The notes under the pieces are model-generated. The model ran no database searches. It saw only the letters and a list, made by a program, of their open reading frames with translations, and was not told the DNA's origin. This document shows, in pieces, positions 1-9,430 of a DNA stretch of 64,000 bases. This DNA is from Pseudomonas sp. FP1742 (GTDB lineage: Bacteria > Pseudomonadota > Gammaproteobacteria > Pseudomonadales > Pseudomonadaceae). The DNA is taken from positions 5,208,001 to 5,272,000 of the forward strand of contig NZ_CP117460.1 of NCBI RefSeq assembly GCF_030687145.1, in the 5' to 3' direction. The position numbers and the translations under genes were made by a program. Every line of letters starts with the position of its first letter. Positions within the stretch are counted from its first letter, which is position 1.

Positions 1-608
1 TCTTCCGCTTCAGCTTTCTTCTTGGCGTCTTCCGCGGCTTTCTTCTTCGCGTCTTCGACGATCTTTTTCTTCGCTTCTTCAGCGGCCGCTTTCTTGGCCT
101 CTTCTTCAGCAGCTTTTTTGGCTTCTTCTTCGGCTTTCTTCTTGGCTATATCAGCCAATTGTTTCTCTTCGGCCTTTTTGGCTTCGGCGGTCTTCTTCGC
201 TTCGTCGGCTTTCTTGGCTTCATCAGCCTTCTTCGCCTCCTCCGCTTTCTTCGACTCGTCGGCCTTCTTGGCTTCCTCGGCCTTTTGAGCCGCTTCTTCT
301 TTCTTTTGTTCCGCAGCCTTCACCGCTTCCTGCTCGACCTTCTTCTGTTCCATCTGCTCGACTTCGGTCTGACGCGCAGCAGATTTCTGCGCCTCACCCG
401 CGATCTTCTGATTGGTCTGGGTGGTCGCCCGACTTTTCGATTTCAGCTGGTACAGGGTTGCCTGGACAATCGGCTTGGCCGGCGGCAGTTCCGGTGTGAA
501 GGCGAAACTGACAAACAGCATGCCGAACACCAGCACGTGCAAGACAATCGCCCAGACACTAGGCCAGAAGTAGCTTTCCGAGGCGGACGGCTCTCGCAGT
601 TGCTGCAT
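1..608 (-). CDS. tolA: TolA, N-terminal part (runs off the left edge)
   Basis: TolA is the inner-membrane protein that spans the periplasm and couples the TolQR motor to TolB/Pal and the outer membrane. The protein starts MQQLREPSASESYFW, has one membrane anchor at about residues 14-35, a Pro-rich stretch, and then a long Lys/Ala/Glu repeat region expected to form the helical domain II. The C-terminal domain III lies outside the window. The start ATG shares one base with the tolR stop (TGATG), so the two genes are translationally coupled. Identity is secure from the N-terminus, the repeat region and the tolQR context; only the C-terminal end is unseen. Confidence 0.95.
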   Translation of the reverse strand, partial: MQQLREPSASESYFWPSVWAIVLHVLVFGMLFVSFAFTPELPPAKPIVQATLYQLKSKSRATTQTNQKIAGEAQKSAARQTEVEQMEQKKVEQEAVKAAEQKKEEAAQKAEEAKKADESKKAEEAKKADEAKKADEAKKTAEAKKAEEKQLADIAKKKAEEEAKKAAEEEAKKAAAEEAKKKIVEDAKKKAAEDAKKKAEAE

Positions 609-1069
609 CAGGGCGCCTCGGTAATCAAGCCAACATTACCGACCCCGGCCTTCTGCAACCCGCCCATGGCGCCCATGACGGCACCGTAATCGACGGTCTT
701 GTCACCGCGGATGAATACCTGGGTACGCTTGCCGTTATCGTTGCCAACGCGAATGATCTTGGTCACGGCGTCGGTCATTTGCGGCAAGGTCATGGCCTTG
801 TCCTGCTGCTTTTCGGTGTCGACTTCGCTGCCAAGGTTCCAGTAGTAGGTCTTGTCAGCCTTGATCGAAATGGTCAGGACCTGAGTGTTGTTGTCCTGCG
901 GCAAGGCTTCGCTGGAAACCTTGGGCAGATCAACTTTCACGCCCTGATTGAGCATCGGCGCGGTCACCATGAAGATGACCAGCAGTACCAGCATCACGTC
1001 GATGTAAGGCACCACGTTCATCTCGGCAACCGGCTTGCGCTTTTTGCGAGCTCGAGCGATTAAAGCCAT
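608..1069 (-). CDS. tolR: TolR, Tol-Pal motor stator subunit
   Basis: This 153-aa protein is an ExbD/TolR family inner-membrane protein with a short cytoplasmic N-terminus rich in basic residues. It has a single membrane helix at about residues 20-40 holding the conserved proton-pathway Asp (D24 in VVPYIDVML), followed by a periplasmic domain. It works with TolQ to harvest the proton motive force for outer-membrane constriction during division. It lies 14 bp after tolQ and overlaps tolA by one base. Length and motif are normal for the family. Confidence 0.97.
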   Translation of the reverse strand: MALIARARKKRKPVAEMNVVPYIDVMLVLLVIFMVTAPMLNQGVKVDLPKVSSEALPQDNNTQVLTISIKADKTYYWNLGSEVDTEKQQDKAMTLPQMTDAVTKIIRVGNDNGKRTQVFIRGDKTVDYGAVMGAMGGLQKAGVGNVGLITEAP

Positions 1070-1083
1070 TGGAAATTACCTGC

Positions 1084-1779
1084 TTATTCTTCGCTGGTGT
1101 GCACTTTGCGGTGCAGGATCGCCTGGAATTCATCGGCGAAGGTGTAATAGCGGCCCAGCAGGGTTTCGCTGCGGGCAGCAAAACGGTTGTAGGCGATAAC
1201 GGCCGGAATGGCGGCAAACAGACCGATCGCGGTAGCAACCAGTGCTTCGGCGATACCTGGAGCCACAGTGGCCAAGGTCGCTTGCTGGGCGGTCGCCAGA
1301 CCACGGAAGGAGTTCATGATGCCCCAGACTGTACCGAACAGACCGATGTACGGGCTGACGGAACCGACGGTGGCGAGGAACGGCAGGCTCTGCTCGAGTT
1401 TTTCTTCCTCGCGGGAGATGGCTACGCGCATGGCACGCGCCACGCCTTCCATGACCGCTTCCGGATCAACGCCCGACTGCTGACGCAGACGGGAGAATTC
1501 CTTGAAGCCGGCACGGAAGATTTGCTCGACGCCGGAATCCGGATCAGGGTTGCTGCCGGCCTGACGGTAGAGTTTGGACAGGTCGATACCGGACCAGAAG
1601 CGCTCTTCAAAGCTCTCTAGGGCACGTCGACCGGCGCGCAGCAAGTTGCTGCGCTGAAAGATCATGATCCACGAGGTCACCGATGCGGCTACCAGGATCA
1701 GCATTACCAGTTGCACCACGACACTGGCATTGCTGACCAGGCTCCACATGGAGGAATGGTCGACGACGTTAGCTTCCAC
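1084..1779 (-). CDS. tolQ: TolQ, Tol-Pal motor proton-channel subunit
   Basis: This 231-aa MotA/TolQ/ExbB family inner-membrane protein has three predicted membrane segments (about residues 17-38, 135-158 and 168-190) and the conserved [10 protein letters not shown] and [10 protein letters not shown] segments of the channel. The start is a GTG (first residues [12 protein letters not shown]) preceded by AGGAGATAAAGC, and it lies inside the last 11 bases of ybgC, so the two genes are coupled. The gene order ybgC-tolQ-tolR-tolA is the classic Tol-Pal arrangement. Confidence 0.97.
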   Translation of the reverse strand: MEANVVDHSSMWSLVSNASVVVQLVMLILVAASVTSWIMIFQRSNLLRAGRRALESFEERFWSGIDLSKLYRQAGSNPDPDSGVEQIFRAGFKEFSRLRQQSGVDPEAVMEGVARAMRVAISREEEKLEQSLPFLATVGSVSPYIGLFGTVWGIMNSFRGLATAQQATLATVAPGIAEALVATAIGLFAAIPAVIAYNRFAARSETLLGRYYTFADEFQAILHRKVHTSEE

Positions 1780-2236
1780 GCTTTATCTCCTGCTTTAAGT
1801 GTGTACCCGCGCCGCTCACGTCGGCGAAGGCCGCACGTAGAGTTTCGGGAATGGCCCGGGGTTTCAAACTGTTAGTGCGCACACAGGCCACCAGAAACTG
1901 CCCTTCGCAGAGCAGCACATTATCCGTAGCCCGCCTGACCTGCTGTTTGAAGCGCAGGCTGACCCGGTTCAACTCAATCACCTCAGCACTTACCAGCAGT
2001 TCGTCGTCCAGTCGCGCCGGCGCGTGGTAACGCGCTTCGCTGGAATGCACGACGAACAACAGGTCCTCCCCTGCCAGCGCCGACTGGGCAAAGCCCAGCT
2101 CCCGGAGCCGCTCGGTTCGAGCCCGTTCCATAAACTTGAGGTAATTGACGTAATACACGATGCCGCCGGCATCGGTGTCCTCGTAATAAACGCGACAACG
2201 ATGTGCGAACGGCTCAAGCCCGTTTTGCGCGCGCAT
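1769..2236 (-). CDS. ybgC: YbgC acyl-CoA thioesterase (Tol-Pal operon)
   Basis: This 155-aa single hot-dog-fold protein carries the YbgC signature YYEDTDAGG, whose second Asp (D22) is the expected catalytic residue, followed by the [13 protein letters not shown] segment. Family members hydrolyse short-chain acyl-CoAs or acyl-ACP in the cytoplasm and are nearly always the first gene of the tol-pal operon, as here. A GAGGAG lies about 13 bases before the ATG, a rather long spacing, so the start is likely but not certain. The gene follows ruvB after 128 bp, a gap that could hold a secondary promoter for the tol genes. Confidence 0.95.
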   Translation of the reverse strand: MRAQNGLEPFAHRCRVYYEDTDAGGIVYYVNYLKFMERARTERLRELGFAQSALAGEDLLFVVHSSEARYHAPARLDDELLVSAEVIELNRVSLRFKQQVRRATDNVLLCEGQFLVACVRTNSLKPRAIPETLRAAFADVSGAGTHLKQEIKRGS

Positions 2237-2364
2237 ACTCTAGTGCTTACTCCTCGGGTTGCCAATCCGGCCAGGCAACTGTTTTTCATTGATTCGCGGC
2301 TTTCCGGCGAAAGCACCGTCCTGAGACAGCACAAACCCCGAATAAATCAGCACGCAAAAGTTGA

Positions 2365-3426
2365 TTAATCGTCCACGGCATCGAGGAACTCGTCTACCAC
2401 GGGCATCTCACCCAATCGTGACGGGATGTTTAAACCGAAATGCAGATACGCATGCCGCGTCACCACTCGCCCCCGTGGAGTACGCATGATGTAGCCCTGC
2501 TGGATCAGGTACGGCTCCAGCACATCTTCAATGGTGTGGCGTTCTTCACTGATTGCAGCGGCCAGGCTGTCCACCCCCACCGGCCCACCGTCGAACTTCT
2601 CGATCATGGTCAACAGTAAACGTCGGTCCTGGTGGTCGAAACCACGCTCGTCGACATCCAGCAGGTTCAAGGCCAGGTCGGCGATGGGCTTGGTGATGTG
2701 GCCTTTGGCTCGGACCTCGGCGAAATCCCGGACCCGGCGCAGCAAGCGGTTGGCGATCCGCGGTGTGCCACGGGCACGGCGGGCGATTTCAAAGGCGCCT
2801 TCCGGGTCCAGCGGTAAACCGAGAATATTGGCCGAACGGCTGACAATCGTTGCCAGGTCGGCGGTGCTGTAGAACTCCAGGCGCTGGACGATCCCGAAAC
2901 GGTCGCGCAACGGGTTGGTCAGCATGCCGGCACGGGTGGTTGCGCCGACCAGGGTAAACGGCGGCAGGTCGAGTTTGATCGAGCGGGCGGCCGGCCCTTC
3001 GCCAATCATGATGTCGAGCTGGAAATCTTCCATGGCCGGGTACAGCACCTCTTCGACGATCGGCGACAACCGATGGATCTCGTCGATGAACAGCACATCA
3101 TGGGGCTCAAGGTTGGTCAGCAACGCCGCCAGGTCACCCGGACGCTCAAGGACCGGCCCCGAAGTGCTTTTGATCGACACGCCCATTTCCTGGGCAATGA
3201 TATTGGCCAGGGTGGTTTTACCCAGGCCCGGCGGGCCGAAAATCAGGGTGTGATCGAGCGATTCATTGCGCCCGCGCGCGGCCTGGATGAACAACTCCAT
3301 TTGCTCGCGAACGGTTGGCTGGCCGATGTATTCGGCCAGGCTGACGGGACGAATCGCCCGGTCCTGGACTTCCTCGCGGTCACGGGGTCCACCCGTGGCG
3401 GCGATCAGACGATCAGCTTCAATCAC
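2365..3426 (-). CDS. ruvB: RuvB, Holliday junction branch-migration ATPase
   Basis: This 353-aa AAA+ hexameric motor drives branch migration of Holliday junctions together with RuvA. Walker A (GPPGLGKTT, about residues 64-72), Walker B (LFIDEIH), sensor and arginine-finger region ([11 protein letters not shown]) and the C-terminal winged-helix domain are all present. The start is GTG immediately abutting the ruvA stop codon (TAAGTG), with AAGGGAA upstream inside ruvA, so translation is coupled. Length is normal. Confidence 0.97.
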   Translation of the reverse strand: MIEADRLIAATGGPRDREEVQDRAIRPVSLAEYIGQPTVREQMELFIQAARGRNESLDHTLIFGPPGLGKTTLANIIAQEMGVSIKSTSGPVLERPGDLAALLTNLEPHDVLFIDEIHRLSPIVEEVLYPAMEDFQLDIMIGEGPAARSIKLDLPPFTLVGATTRAGMLTNPLRDRFGIVQRLEFYSTADLATIVSRSANILGLPLDPEGAFEIARRARGTPRIANRLLRRVRDFAEVRAKGHITKPIADLALNLLDVDERGFDHQDRRLLLTMIEKFDGGPVGVDSLAAAISEERHTIEDVLEPYLIQQGYIMRTPRGRVVTRHAYLHFGLNIPSRLGEMPVVDEFLDAVDD

Positions 3427-4041
3427 TTAGATCATTCCCTTCAGGGCACGACGAATCATGTCTTCACTGCTCAAACCTTTCTCCTTGATCGCAGAAATCG
3501 CCTTGCTGGCTTCCTGCGGCTTGTAACCCAGGGAAATCAGCGCGCTGACCGCGTCATTTTCGGCGGTAGCGACCGGAGGCATATCTGGCCCACCCGGCTG
3601 GTTTGGCACCAACGCGAACATCGCCGGCACGGTTTCCCAGGCCTTGAAGCGATCCTTGAGCTCCACCAGCAAACGCTCGGCGGTCTTCTTGCCAACGCCC
3701 GGCACCTTGGTCAACGCCGAAGTATCCTGAGACTGCACGCAACGAACCAGTTCGTCGACCTCCAGGCTCGACATCAAGGCCAACGCCAGTTTCGGCCCTA
3801 CCCCATTGAGACGGATCAGTTCGCGAAAAAAGTCTCGCTCACGCTTGCCGAAGAAGCCATAGAGTAACTGCGCGTCTTCGCGTACGACCAAATGGGTGTG
3901 CAAGGTCAGCGGTTCACCGACCGACGGCAAGCGATAAAGCGTGGTCATGGGCACTTCCAGCTCATACCCCAGACCGTTTACATCCAGAATCAGGTGCGGC
4001 GGCTGTTTTTCAGCCAAAGTGCCGCGCAAGCGTCCAATCAC
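3427..4041 (-). CDS. ruvA: RuvA, Holliday junction DNA-binding subunit
   Basis: This 204-aa protein has the usual three domains: an N-terminal OB fold ([12 protein letters not shown]), a helix-hairpin-helix region ([21 protein letters not shown]), and a C-terminal UBA-like domain ([17 protein letters not shown]) that contacts RuvB. It tetramerises on Holliday junctions and loads RuvB. It sits between ruvC and ruvB in the normal ruvCAB order and directly abuts ruvB. The 115-bp gap to ruvC contains a strong hairpin. Confidence 0.97.
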   Translation of the reverse strand: MIGRLRGTLAEKQPPHLILDVNGLGYELEVPMTTLYRLPSVGEPLTLHTHLVVREDAQLLYGFFGKRERDFFRELIRLNGVGPKLALALMSSLEVDELVRCVQSQDTSALTKVPGVGKKTAERLLVELKDRFKAWETVPAMFALVPNQPGGPDMPPVATAENDAVSALISLGYKPQEASKAISAIKEKGLSSEDMIRRALKGMI

Positions 4042-4092
4042 GTTTCAGATCCTTGAGCGTTGGCCAGATCAGTGCTGGCGACTGACAGAACA

Positions 4093-4127
4093 AGGGTTTT
4101 GCGCCGACAACACAGGCGCAAAACCCT
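4093..4127 (-). promoter_or_regulatory. Perfect inverted repeat between ruvC and ruvA
   Basis: A 13-bp perfect stem (AGGGTTTTGCGCC and its complement) with a 9-base loop fills the ruvC-ruvA gap. In the transcribed minus strand it is not followed by a clean T run, so it is more likely an intercistronic processing or attenuation hairpin than a full terminator. Confidence 0.5.
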
Positions 4128-4156
4128 CATTCCACAAAAAATGATTGCTGATGCTA

Positions 4157-4681
4157 TCAGAGACGCAGGCGCCCGCCACGACTGCGTGCCGTGCCCAGAC
4201 CATGGGGCAACAGGCTGGAACGGGTGTGAGCATGGCAAATCGCGATGGCCAGGGCATCCGAGGCATCGATTTGCGGCTTGCTGGTCAGCTTCAACATGTG
4301 CATGACCATCATCTGCACTTGTTCCTTGTTCGCCCCGCCGGTGCCGGTCACCGCTTGCTTGACCTGGGTCGCGGTGTATTCAGCGATTTCCAGGCTTTCT
4401 TCGGCTCCGGCCACGATGGCTGCGCCACGGGCCTGGCCGAGCTTGAGGGCCGAGTCGGCGTTGCGGGCCATGAAGACTTTTTCGATGCCCATGGTCACCG
4501 GACCATAGGTCTGAATGACTTCGCGCACGCCCCGATAGACGATTTGCAGGCGCTCGTGCAGCTCGCCGGAACCCGTACGAATGCAGCCCGACGCCACGTA
4601 CACGCAGCCCCGCCCGGTATCACGTACCACGCCATAACCGGTGATACGTGAACCGGGGTCAATTCCAAGAATTAAAGTCAT
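4157..4681 (-). CDS. ruvC: RuvC, Holliday junction resolvase
   Basis: This 174-aa RNase H-fold endonuclease cuts Holliday junctions symmetrically. The acidic active site is visible: D8 in GIDPGS, E67 in MGIEKVF, and D139/D142 in [13 protein letters not shown]. Length is normal and the start [11 protein letters not shown] is unambiguous. It is the first gene of ruvCAB, lying downstream of yebC and separated from it by a REPIN, which suggests it may be partly uncoupled from yebC. Confidence 0.97.
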   Translation of the reverse strand: MTLILGIDPGSRITGYGVVRDTGRGCVYVASGCIRTGSGELHERLQIVYRGVREVIQTYGPVTMGIEKVFMARNADSALKLGQARGAAIVAGAEESLEIAEYTATQVKQAVTGTGGANKEQVQMMVMHMLKLTSKPQIDASDALAIAICHAHTRSSLLPHGLGTARSRGGRLRL

Positions 4682-4732
4682 AACGCCTGCGGGTTAGGTA
4701 AGAGCACATTATTCAAGACAGCGAATAACAAA

Positions 4733-4822
4733 TGTGGGAGCTGGCTTGCCTGCGATGACCCAGGCTCATCAAACAATGATGCAGCCTGACACACCGCCAT
4801 CGCAGGCAAGCCAGCTCCCACA
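4733..4822. repeat. REPIN (paired REP, CTGGCTTGCC variant)
   Basis: Two inverted copies of GTGGGAGCTGGCTTGCCTGC (arms 4734-4756 and 4799-4821) flank about 40 unique bases. This is the CTGG...CTGCGAT variant of the Pseudomonas REP, unlike the CGGG...CTCGCGAA variant elsewhere in the window. It fills the yebC-ruvC gap. Confidence 0.92.
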
Positions 4823-4839
4823 ATGAACTTTAGTCGCCC

Positions 4840-5586
4840 TTAACCGAGCTGCGCGGCCACCGCTTCCGGGATATCCGCGTTGGAATACACGTTCTGCACG
4901 TCATCAAGGTCTTCGAGCATATCGATCAGCTTGAGGATCTTCTCGGCGCCTTCCAGATCCAGTTCGGCACTGGTGGTCGGCAACATGACGATTTCCGCGT
5001 CATCACCCTTGAAACCTGCCGCTTCCAGCGCGTTACGCACCGAGTAGAAACCGGCGAACGAGGTGAACACGTCGATGGAGCCGTCTTCGTTGGTCACCAC
5101 GTCATCGGCGTCGGCTTCCATGGCCGCTTCCATCAGCGCGTCTTCATCAACCCCCGGGGCGAAGGAAATCTGCCCTTTGCGTTCGAACAGATAAGCCACC
5201 GAACCGTCGGTGCCGAGGTTGCCGCCGCACTTGCTGAACGCGTGGCGAACAGCGGCTGCGGTGCGGTTACGGTTGTCTGTCATGCATTCGACCATCACCG
5301 CCACGCCGCCCGGACCGTAACCTTCGTAGGTCAGTTCGACCATGTCATCGGTATCGGCAGCGCCGGCACCACGGGCCACCGCGCGGTCGATGATGTCACG
5401 GCTCATATTCGCACCCAGCGCTTTATCCAGCGCCAGGCGCAGGCGCGGGTTGGAGCCCGGATCAGCTCCGCCCTGACGGGCAGCGACCGTCAGTTCACGA
5501 ATCCACTTGGTGAAAATCTTGCCCTTCTTGGCATCCTGACGTTCTTTGCGGTGCTTGATGTTCGCCCACTTGGAATGACCCGCCAT
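4840..5586 (-). CDS. yebC: YebC/PmpR family protein (TACO1 family)
   Basis: The protein is 248 aa from [20 protein letters not shown], the universal N-terminal signature of the family. Homologues have been described as transcriptional regulators (PmpR) and more recently as translation factors acting at proline stretches. I chose the internal ATG at 5586 because the family motif begins there and GGAG precedes it; the upstream in-frame extension is not conserved-looking. It lies between aspS and ruvC, the normal gammaproteobacterial position, but a terminator-like hairpin separates it from aspS. Confidence 0.95.
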   Translation of the reverse strand: MAGHSKWANIKHRKERQDAKKGKIFTKWIRELTVAARQGGADPGSNPRLRLALDKALGANMSRDIIDRAVARGAGAADTDDMVELTYEGYGPGGVAVMVECMTDNRNRTAAAVRHAFSKCGGNLGTDGSVAYLFERKGQISFAPGVDEDALMEAAMEADADDVVTNEDGSIDVFTSFAGFYSVRNALEAAGFKGDDAEIVMLPTTSAELDLEGAEKILKLIDMLEDLDDVQNVYSNADIPEAVAAQLG

Positions 5587-5660
5587 AACTCGCTCCGAAT
5601 TTCTCTTTGAAACATCGCCCGCCACACAGGGAGTGTGGGCCAGCAACAAAAAATCTCGAC

Positions 5661-5696
5661 CTAAAGAAAAGGCGCATCCCAAAAGGATGCGCCTTT
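5661..5696 (-). terminator. Rho-independent terminator downstream of aspS
   Basis: A 12-bp perfect stem (AAAGGCGCATCC) with a 5-base loop is followed on the minus strand by TTTTCTTT. It lies 11 bases beyond the aspS stop and before yebC, so yebC-ruvCAB probably also has its own promoter. Confidence 0.8.
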
Positions 5697-5706
5697 GCGG
5701 TCAGCT

Positions 5707-7482
5707 TTACTCTGCCTTTGGTGCTTCGCGCAGACGAATGTGCAATTCGCGCAGCGCCTTGGCATCTACCACGCCTGGAGCCTGCGTCATCACGTCCGCA
5801 GCACTCTGGGTTTTCGGGAAGGCGATCACTTCACGGATCGACTGGGCGCCGGTCATCAGCATCACCAGACGGTCCAGACCGAAGGCCAGACCACCGTGCG
5901 GCGGCGCGCCGTATTTCAGGGCGTCGAGCAGGAAGCCGAATTTCTCTTCCTGTTCCGCTTCATTGATACCCAGCAGACGGAAGACCGATTGCTGCATTTC
6001 CTTGCGGTGGATACGGATCGAACCGCCACCCAGCTCGGTGCCGTTCAGGACCATGTCGTAGGCACGGGACAAAGCGCCAGCCGGGTTGGCTTCCAGCTCT
6101 TCAGGAGTGCACTTCGGCGCGGTGAATGGGTGGTGCAAGGCGCTGAAGCTGCCGTCGTCGTTCTCTTCGAACATCGGGAAGTCGACGACCCACATCGGCG
6201 CCCACTTGCAGGTCAGCAGCTCGAGGTCATGGCCCAGCTTGATCCGCAGCGCGCCCAGGGCTTCGCTGACGATCTTGGCTTTGTCGGCGCCGAAGAACAC
6301 GATGTCGCCATCGACCGCACCCACGCGATCGAGGATCACATTCAGGTTGGCTTCCGGGATGTTCTTCACGATCGGCGACTGCAGACCTTCAACACCGGCG
6401 GCACGCTCGTTGACCTTGATGTACGCCAGGCCCTTGGCACCGTAGATGCCGACGAACTTGGTGTAATCGTCGATCTGCTTGCGCGGCATGCTCGCCCCGC
6501 CTGGAACGCGCAAGGCGGCGATACGGCATTTCGGGTCATTGGCCGGGCCACTGAACACCTTGAAGTCGACTTCCTTGAGCTGGTCGGCAACGTCCACCAG
6601 TTCCAGCGGGTTACGCAGGTCTGGCTTGTCGGAACCGTAGCGGCGCATGGCTTCTTCGAAGGTCATGTGCGGGAATTCGCCGAACTCCAGACCCAGCACT
6701 TCCTTGAACAGGTTGCGGATCATGCCTTCGGTCAGGCCCATGATGTCTTTTTCATCGAGGAAGCTGGTTTCGATGTCGATCTGGGTGAATTCAGGCTGAC
6801 GATCGGCACGCAGGTCTTCGTCGCGGAAGCACTTGGCGATCTGGTAGTAGCGGTCGAAGCCGGCCACCATCAGCAGCTGCTTGAACAGCTGAGGCGATTG
6901 CGGCAAGGCGAAGAACGAACCGGCGTGAGTACGGCTCGGCACCAGATAGTCACGCGCGCCTTCGGGGGTAGCACGGGTCAGGATCGGCGTTTCGACGTCG
7001 AGGAAACCGTTCTCGTCCAGATAGCGGCGGATGCTGGTGGTCATGCGCGAACGCAGACGCAGCTTCTCGGCCATTTCAGGGCGACGCAGATCAAGGAAGC
7101 GATAACGCAGGCGGGTTTCTTCGCCAACGTCGGAGAACTCGTTCAGCGGGAACGGCGGGGTTTCCGATTCGTTCAGCACTTCCAGCTCGTAGCCCAGGAC
7201 CTCGATCATGCCCGACGCCATGTTGGCGTTGGTTGCACCGGCCGGACGCAGGCGAACCTTGCCGGTGATCTTCACGACGTACTCGCTGCGCACGCGATCG
7301 GCGGCGGCGAAGCTCTCGGCGCGGTCCGGATCGAACACCACCTGGGCCAGACCGTCACGATCACGGATATCGAGGAAAATCACCCCGCCATGGTCACGGC
7401 GACGGTGGACCCATCCGCAAAGGGTAACTTCCTGGCCTTCCAGGCTTTCGTTCAGTTGGCCGCAATAATGGCTGCGCATCAT
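5707..7482 (-). CDS. aspS: Aspartyl-tRNA synthetase
   Basis: This 591-aa class IIb aminoacyl-tRNA synthetase charges tRNA-Asp. It has an N-terminal OB anticodon-binding domain (starting [14 protein letters not shown]), class II motif 2 ([14 protein letters not shown]), the bacterial GAD insertion domain in the middle, and motif 3 ([12 protein letters not shown]) near the C-terminus. Length fits bacterial-type AspRS; in Pseudomonas this enzyme is normally non-discriminating and also feeds tRNA-Asn amidation, which cannot be read from the sequence. A strong terminator follows. Confidence 0.97.
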   Translation of the reverse strand: MMRSHYCGQLNESLEGQEVTLCGWVHRRRDHGGVIFLDIRDRDGLAQVVFDPDRAESFAAADRVRSEYVVKITGKVRLRPAGATNANMASGMIEVLGYELEVLNESETPPFPLNEFSDVGEETRLRYRFLDLRRPEMAEKLRLRSRMTTSIRRYLDENGFLDVETPILTRATPEGARDYLVPSRTHAGSFFALPQSPQLFKQLLMVAGFDRYYQIAKCFRDEDLRADRQPEFTQIDIETSFLDEKDIMGLTEGMIRNLFKEVLGLEFGEFPHMTFEEAMRRYGSDKPDLRNPLELVDVADQLKEVDFKVFSGPANDPKCRIAALRVPGGASMPRKQIDDYTKFVGIYGAKGLAYIKVNERAAGVEGLQSPIVKNIPEANLNVILDRVGAVDGDIVFFGADKAKIVSEALGALRIKLGHDLELLTCKWAPMWVVDFPMFEENDDGSFSALHHPFTAPKCTPEELEANPAGALSRAYDMVLNGTELGGGSIRIHRKEMQQSVFRLLGINEAEQEEKFGFLLDALKYGAPPHGGLAFGLDRLVMLMTGAQSIREVIAFPKTQSAADVMTQAPGVVDAKALRELHIRLREAPKAE

Positions 7483-7604
7483 GGTAGTGGTTTCACTTCT
7501 CGTAATTCGAAATTCGGTTGGAGGCCTTGCCGCACCACCACACTTGAATAAGGTGCCAGATGATGCAAGAGCTCGCGCGTGTCGTTCAACCCGGGCGCTA
7601 GACC

Positions 7605-7826
7605 CTAGTCAGCTTTGTCGCCACCGGCCAGATTTTTCTTGGAACCGGTCTTGAAGTCGGTTTCGTACCAGCCGGTGCCACTGAGGCGGAAACCGGGCAT
7701 GGACAGCATCTTTTTAAGCTCTGGCGCCTGGCAGGCAGGGCAGTCGACCAGCGGTGCTGCGCTGATCTTTTGAATGGCTTCCAACTGATGACCACAGGAA
7801 GCACATTGGTAGTCGTACATCGGCAT
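7605..7826 (-). CDS. FmdB-type zinc-ribbon protein
   Basis: This 73-aa protein starts [16 protein letters not shown] and has two Cys pairs (CASC and CPAC) spaced as in the FmdB/CxxC_CxxC_SSSS zinc-ribbon family, then the [12 protein letters not shown] segment typical of this family. It is usually encoded just upstream of aspS, as here. The function is unknown beyond presumed zinc binding. I start it at 7826 because the family N-terminus begins there; a longer in-frame extension is not family-like. Confidence 0.88.
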   Translation of the reverse strand: MPMYDYQCASCGHQLEAIQKISAAPLVDCPACQAPELKKMLSMPGFRLSGTGWYETDFKTGSKKNLAGGDKAD

Positions 7827-7887
7827 GGGGGTTGTCTCGGCGATCAGATTGCTACCGCGCACGCTGGGCTTTGCGGCAAAGAGCGGG

Positions 7888-7932
7888 ATTATATCCATTA
7901 AATGCTGCCTGTGCAGCCGTAAGACTGCACAG
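7888..7932 (-). promoter_or_regulatory. Putative promoter with overlapping palindrome upstream of fmdB-aspS
   Basis: On the minus strand a perfect -10 hexamer TATAAT occupies 7893-7888. The -35 position falls inside a perfect 8-bp inverted repeat (CTGTGCAG, 8-base spacer, CTGCACAG; 7909-7932). The -35 itself is poor (CTGCAC), so activation or repression at the palindrome is possible. The palindrome could instead be a hairpin after the upstream ribbon-helix-helix gene, though no T run follows it. Confidence 0.4.
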
Positions 7933-7960
7933 ACCGCACTCGACTCCATCCGCCCCACCG

Positions 7961-8299
7961 CTAAGCCATGATGAGGCAGCTACCCTCCTTCAGGCTGTGC
8001 ACGACGCACACAACCCGTACCAGCCCGGTGAAGTTCTTCACCCCGCCATGGCGCAAATGCACCTCGCGGTCCACATGGGACAGCAGCGCATTGACCGAGC
8101 AGCAGTTGACCTTGGCCATATCACCCAAAATATCCCAATAGACCTGTTCAAGCCGCAAACAGGTCGCAAAGCCATTCAAACGCACTGACCGGGACAAGGG
8201 CTGGGCCAGCCCCATATCGAATTCGCTGACAAGTGAATCAATCCTTATATCCTTGAATGGACCGATCCTCCCCTCGCCTTGTCTGTCTTCATGAACCAT
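7961..8299 (-). CDS. Ribbon-helix-helix domain protein
   Basis: The protein is 112 aa. Residues about 37-100 (RSVRLNGFATCLRLEQVYWD onward, ending NFTGLVRVVCV) match the RHH_4 type of ribbon-helix-helix protein seen in many Pseudomonas: a short strand, two helices with an aromatic/acidic core, and a final hydrophobic strand. A DNA-binding role is inferred from the fold only. The start is supported by AAAGGAG ten bases upstream. It is the most upstream minus-strand gene before the fmdB-aspS block and diverges from the cold-shock-domain gene. Confidence 0.7.
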   Translation of the reverse strand: MVHEDRQGEGRIGPFKDIRIDSLVSEFDMGLAQPLSRSVRLNGFATCLRLEQVYWDILGDMAKVNCCSVNALLSHVDREVHLRHGGVKNFTGLVRVVCVVHSLKEGSCLIMA

Positions 8300-8343
8300 A
8301 CCGTTGACACTCCTTTGTCATCCTTGCTGCTTTTGAAAGCCAT
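8245..8343 (-). CDS. Possible 32-aa leader peptide overlapping the RHH gene
   Basis: A short reading frame starting MAFKSSKDDKGVSTVWF has AAGGA seven bases before its ATG and overlaps the start of the RHH gene in another frame, ending 54 bases inside it. It could be a translated leader affecting expression of the RHH gene, or chance. The sequence supports only the start signal and the open frame. Confidence 0.2.
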   Translation of the reverse strand: MAFKSSKDDKGVSTVWFMKTDKARGGSVHSRI

Positions 8344-8762
8344 ATTCTGTTTCCTTATAAAAGCGCAGGCGCAACGGTATATCCAGACGACTTTATGACC
8401 ATCAACGTAGGATAAGCCAACAACGGAGGGGCGATCATGGAGCTCGTCCTAGGCCGGACGATTTCCTACAAAAGCTGACGCAACGTCACGCAACGAGAAG
8501 GAAAAAGACCTCGAAAACACCACGCGCGAACAACATTCGGCAAGCGTCGCCCGCGCATGTGCCAATGGAAGCACCGCCGGACCGCCTGATTTGAGTAGCC
8601 GAGGGCTTTGCTGTTAAATAGGCAGTGTGTCGCTACCGCCTATTTTCCGGGGGCTGCGCATAGGCTGATATCAGGTACGTGCCCAACGCCTCTTATTGTT
8701 CTGAAGCGAACCGTGCTCTATCAGCTCTTCCTTGTGATCCGTCTTAACGTGAGTTAATCAAA
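8344..8762. other. Divergent intergenic region, RHH gene / cold-shock gene
   Basis: About 420 bases with no convincing gene. The right half is the probable 5' leader and promoter of the cold-shock-domain gene; long leaders are common for that class. I see no clean sigma70 promoter, tRNA or terminator here. Confidence 0.5.
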
Positions 8763-9365
8763 ATGTTGAAAATCGTCCACCTGCTAATGGGCGCAGCAGC
8801 CTTGCTGCTGTCCTTCATCCCTAGCCTGCGATCCGAAGCGGTACCTTACCTGCAACAACCCGATGCGCTGTACCTGGCCTTTCTGGGCTTGCTCAACCTC
8901 ACCCTCGCGCCTGTTATCCCTTACTGGAACAAAGGTCCACGTCATCAGTTGCAAAACCTGGTCAGCGCTTTGCTGGTGCTGGCTGTCGTGCTGCAAACCC
9001 TGACACTGATCGCCCCGATGCCTGTCATCGCCGGTCAACCTGCCGTTCTGTTCAGCCTGGTCGTTGCCCTGATCGCCGTTCTTCTGCACCTGGCCATCAG
9101 CTTCTACAAATCTTCACCGGCCGCCGCCTCGCCAAGCTACGACATGAGCAACCGCGATACTGGCACCGTCAAATGGTTCAACACTTCCAAAGGCTTCGGC
9201 TTTATTTCCCGTGACTCCGGCGATGATATTTTCGTGCATTTCCGGGCGATTCGCGGTGAAGGCCACCGTGTTCTGGTCGAAGGCCAGCGCGTGGAGTTCT
9301 CTGTCATGAATCGTGACAAAGGCCTGCAAGCCGAAGATGTGATCGCCGCACTGCCGCGTCGCTGA
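8763..9365 (+). CDS. Membrane protein with C-terminal cold-shock domain
   Basis: This 200-aa protein combines an N-terminal membrane part (three to four hydrophobic segments within residues 1-118) with a C-terminal cold-shock domain (residues about 134-198). The domain contains the RNP1-like KGFGFI and RNP2-like DIFVHF motifs that bind single-stranded nucleic acid. It is therefore a membrane-tethered CspA-type OB fold rather than a free 70-aa cold-shock protein. A strong terminator follows, shared with convergent slyX. Whether it is cold-induced cannot be told from the sequence. Confidence 0.88.
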   Translation: MLKIVHLLMGAAALLLSFIPSLRSEAVPYLQQPDALYLAFLGLLNLTLAPVIPYWNKGPRHQLQNLVSALLVLAVVLQTLTLIAPMPVIAGQPAVLFSLVVALIAVLLHLAISFYKSSPAAASPSYDMSNRDTGTVKWFNTSKGFGFISRDSGDDIFVHFRAIRGEGHRVLVEGQRVEFSVMNRDKGLQAEDVIAALPRR

Positions 9366-9375
9366 TTAAAGGCTG

Positions 9376-9420
9376 AAAAAAAACCGCGGACAGCCAGCTT
9401 GGCTGTTCGCGGTTTTTTAT
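9376..9420. terminator. Bidirectional terminator between cold-shock gene and slyX
   Basis: A long GC-rich stem (AACCGCGGACAGCC pairing with GGCTGTTCGCGGTT) is flanked by A runs on the left and T runs on the right, so it can terminate both converging transcripts. Confidence 0.88.
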
Positions 9421-9430
9421 TGCCTGGCTC

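Noticed and set aside
22..689. Two plus-strand frames rich in Ala/Ser/Phe and Leu/Phe/Arg
   Set aside because: These are the antisense image of the Lys/Ala/Glu repeat region of tolA.
5695..7551. A 618-codon open frame on the plus strand
   Set aside because: It is exactly antisense to aspS and its protein is His/Gln/Val-rich without any domain; it exists because of high GC and codon bias of the real gene.
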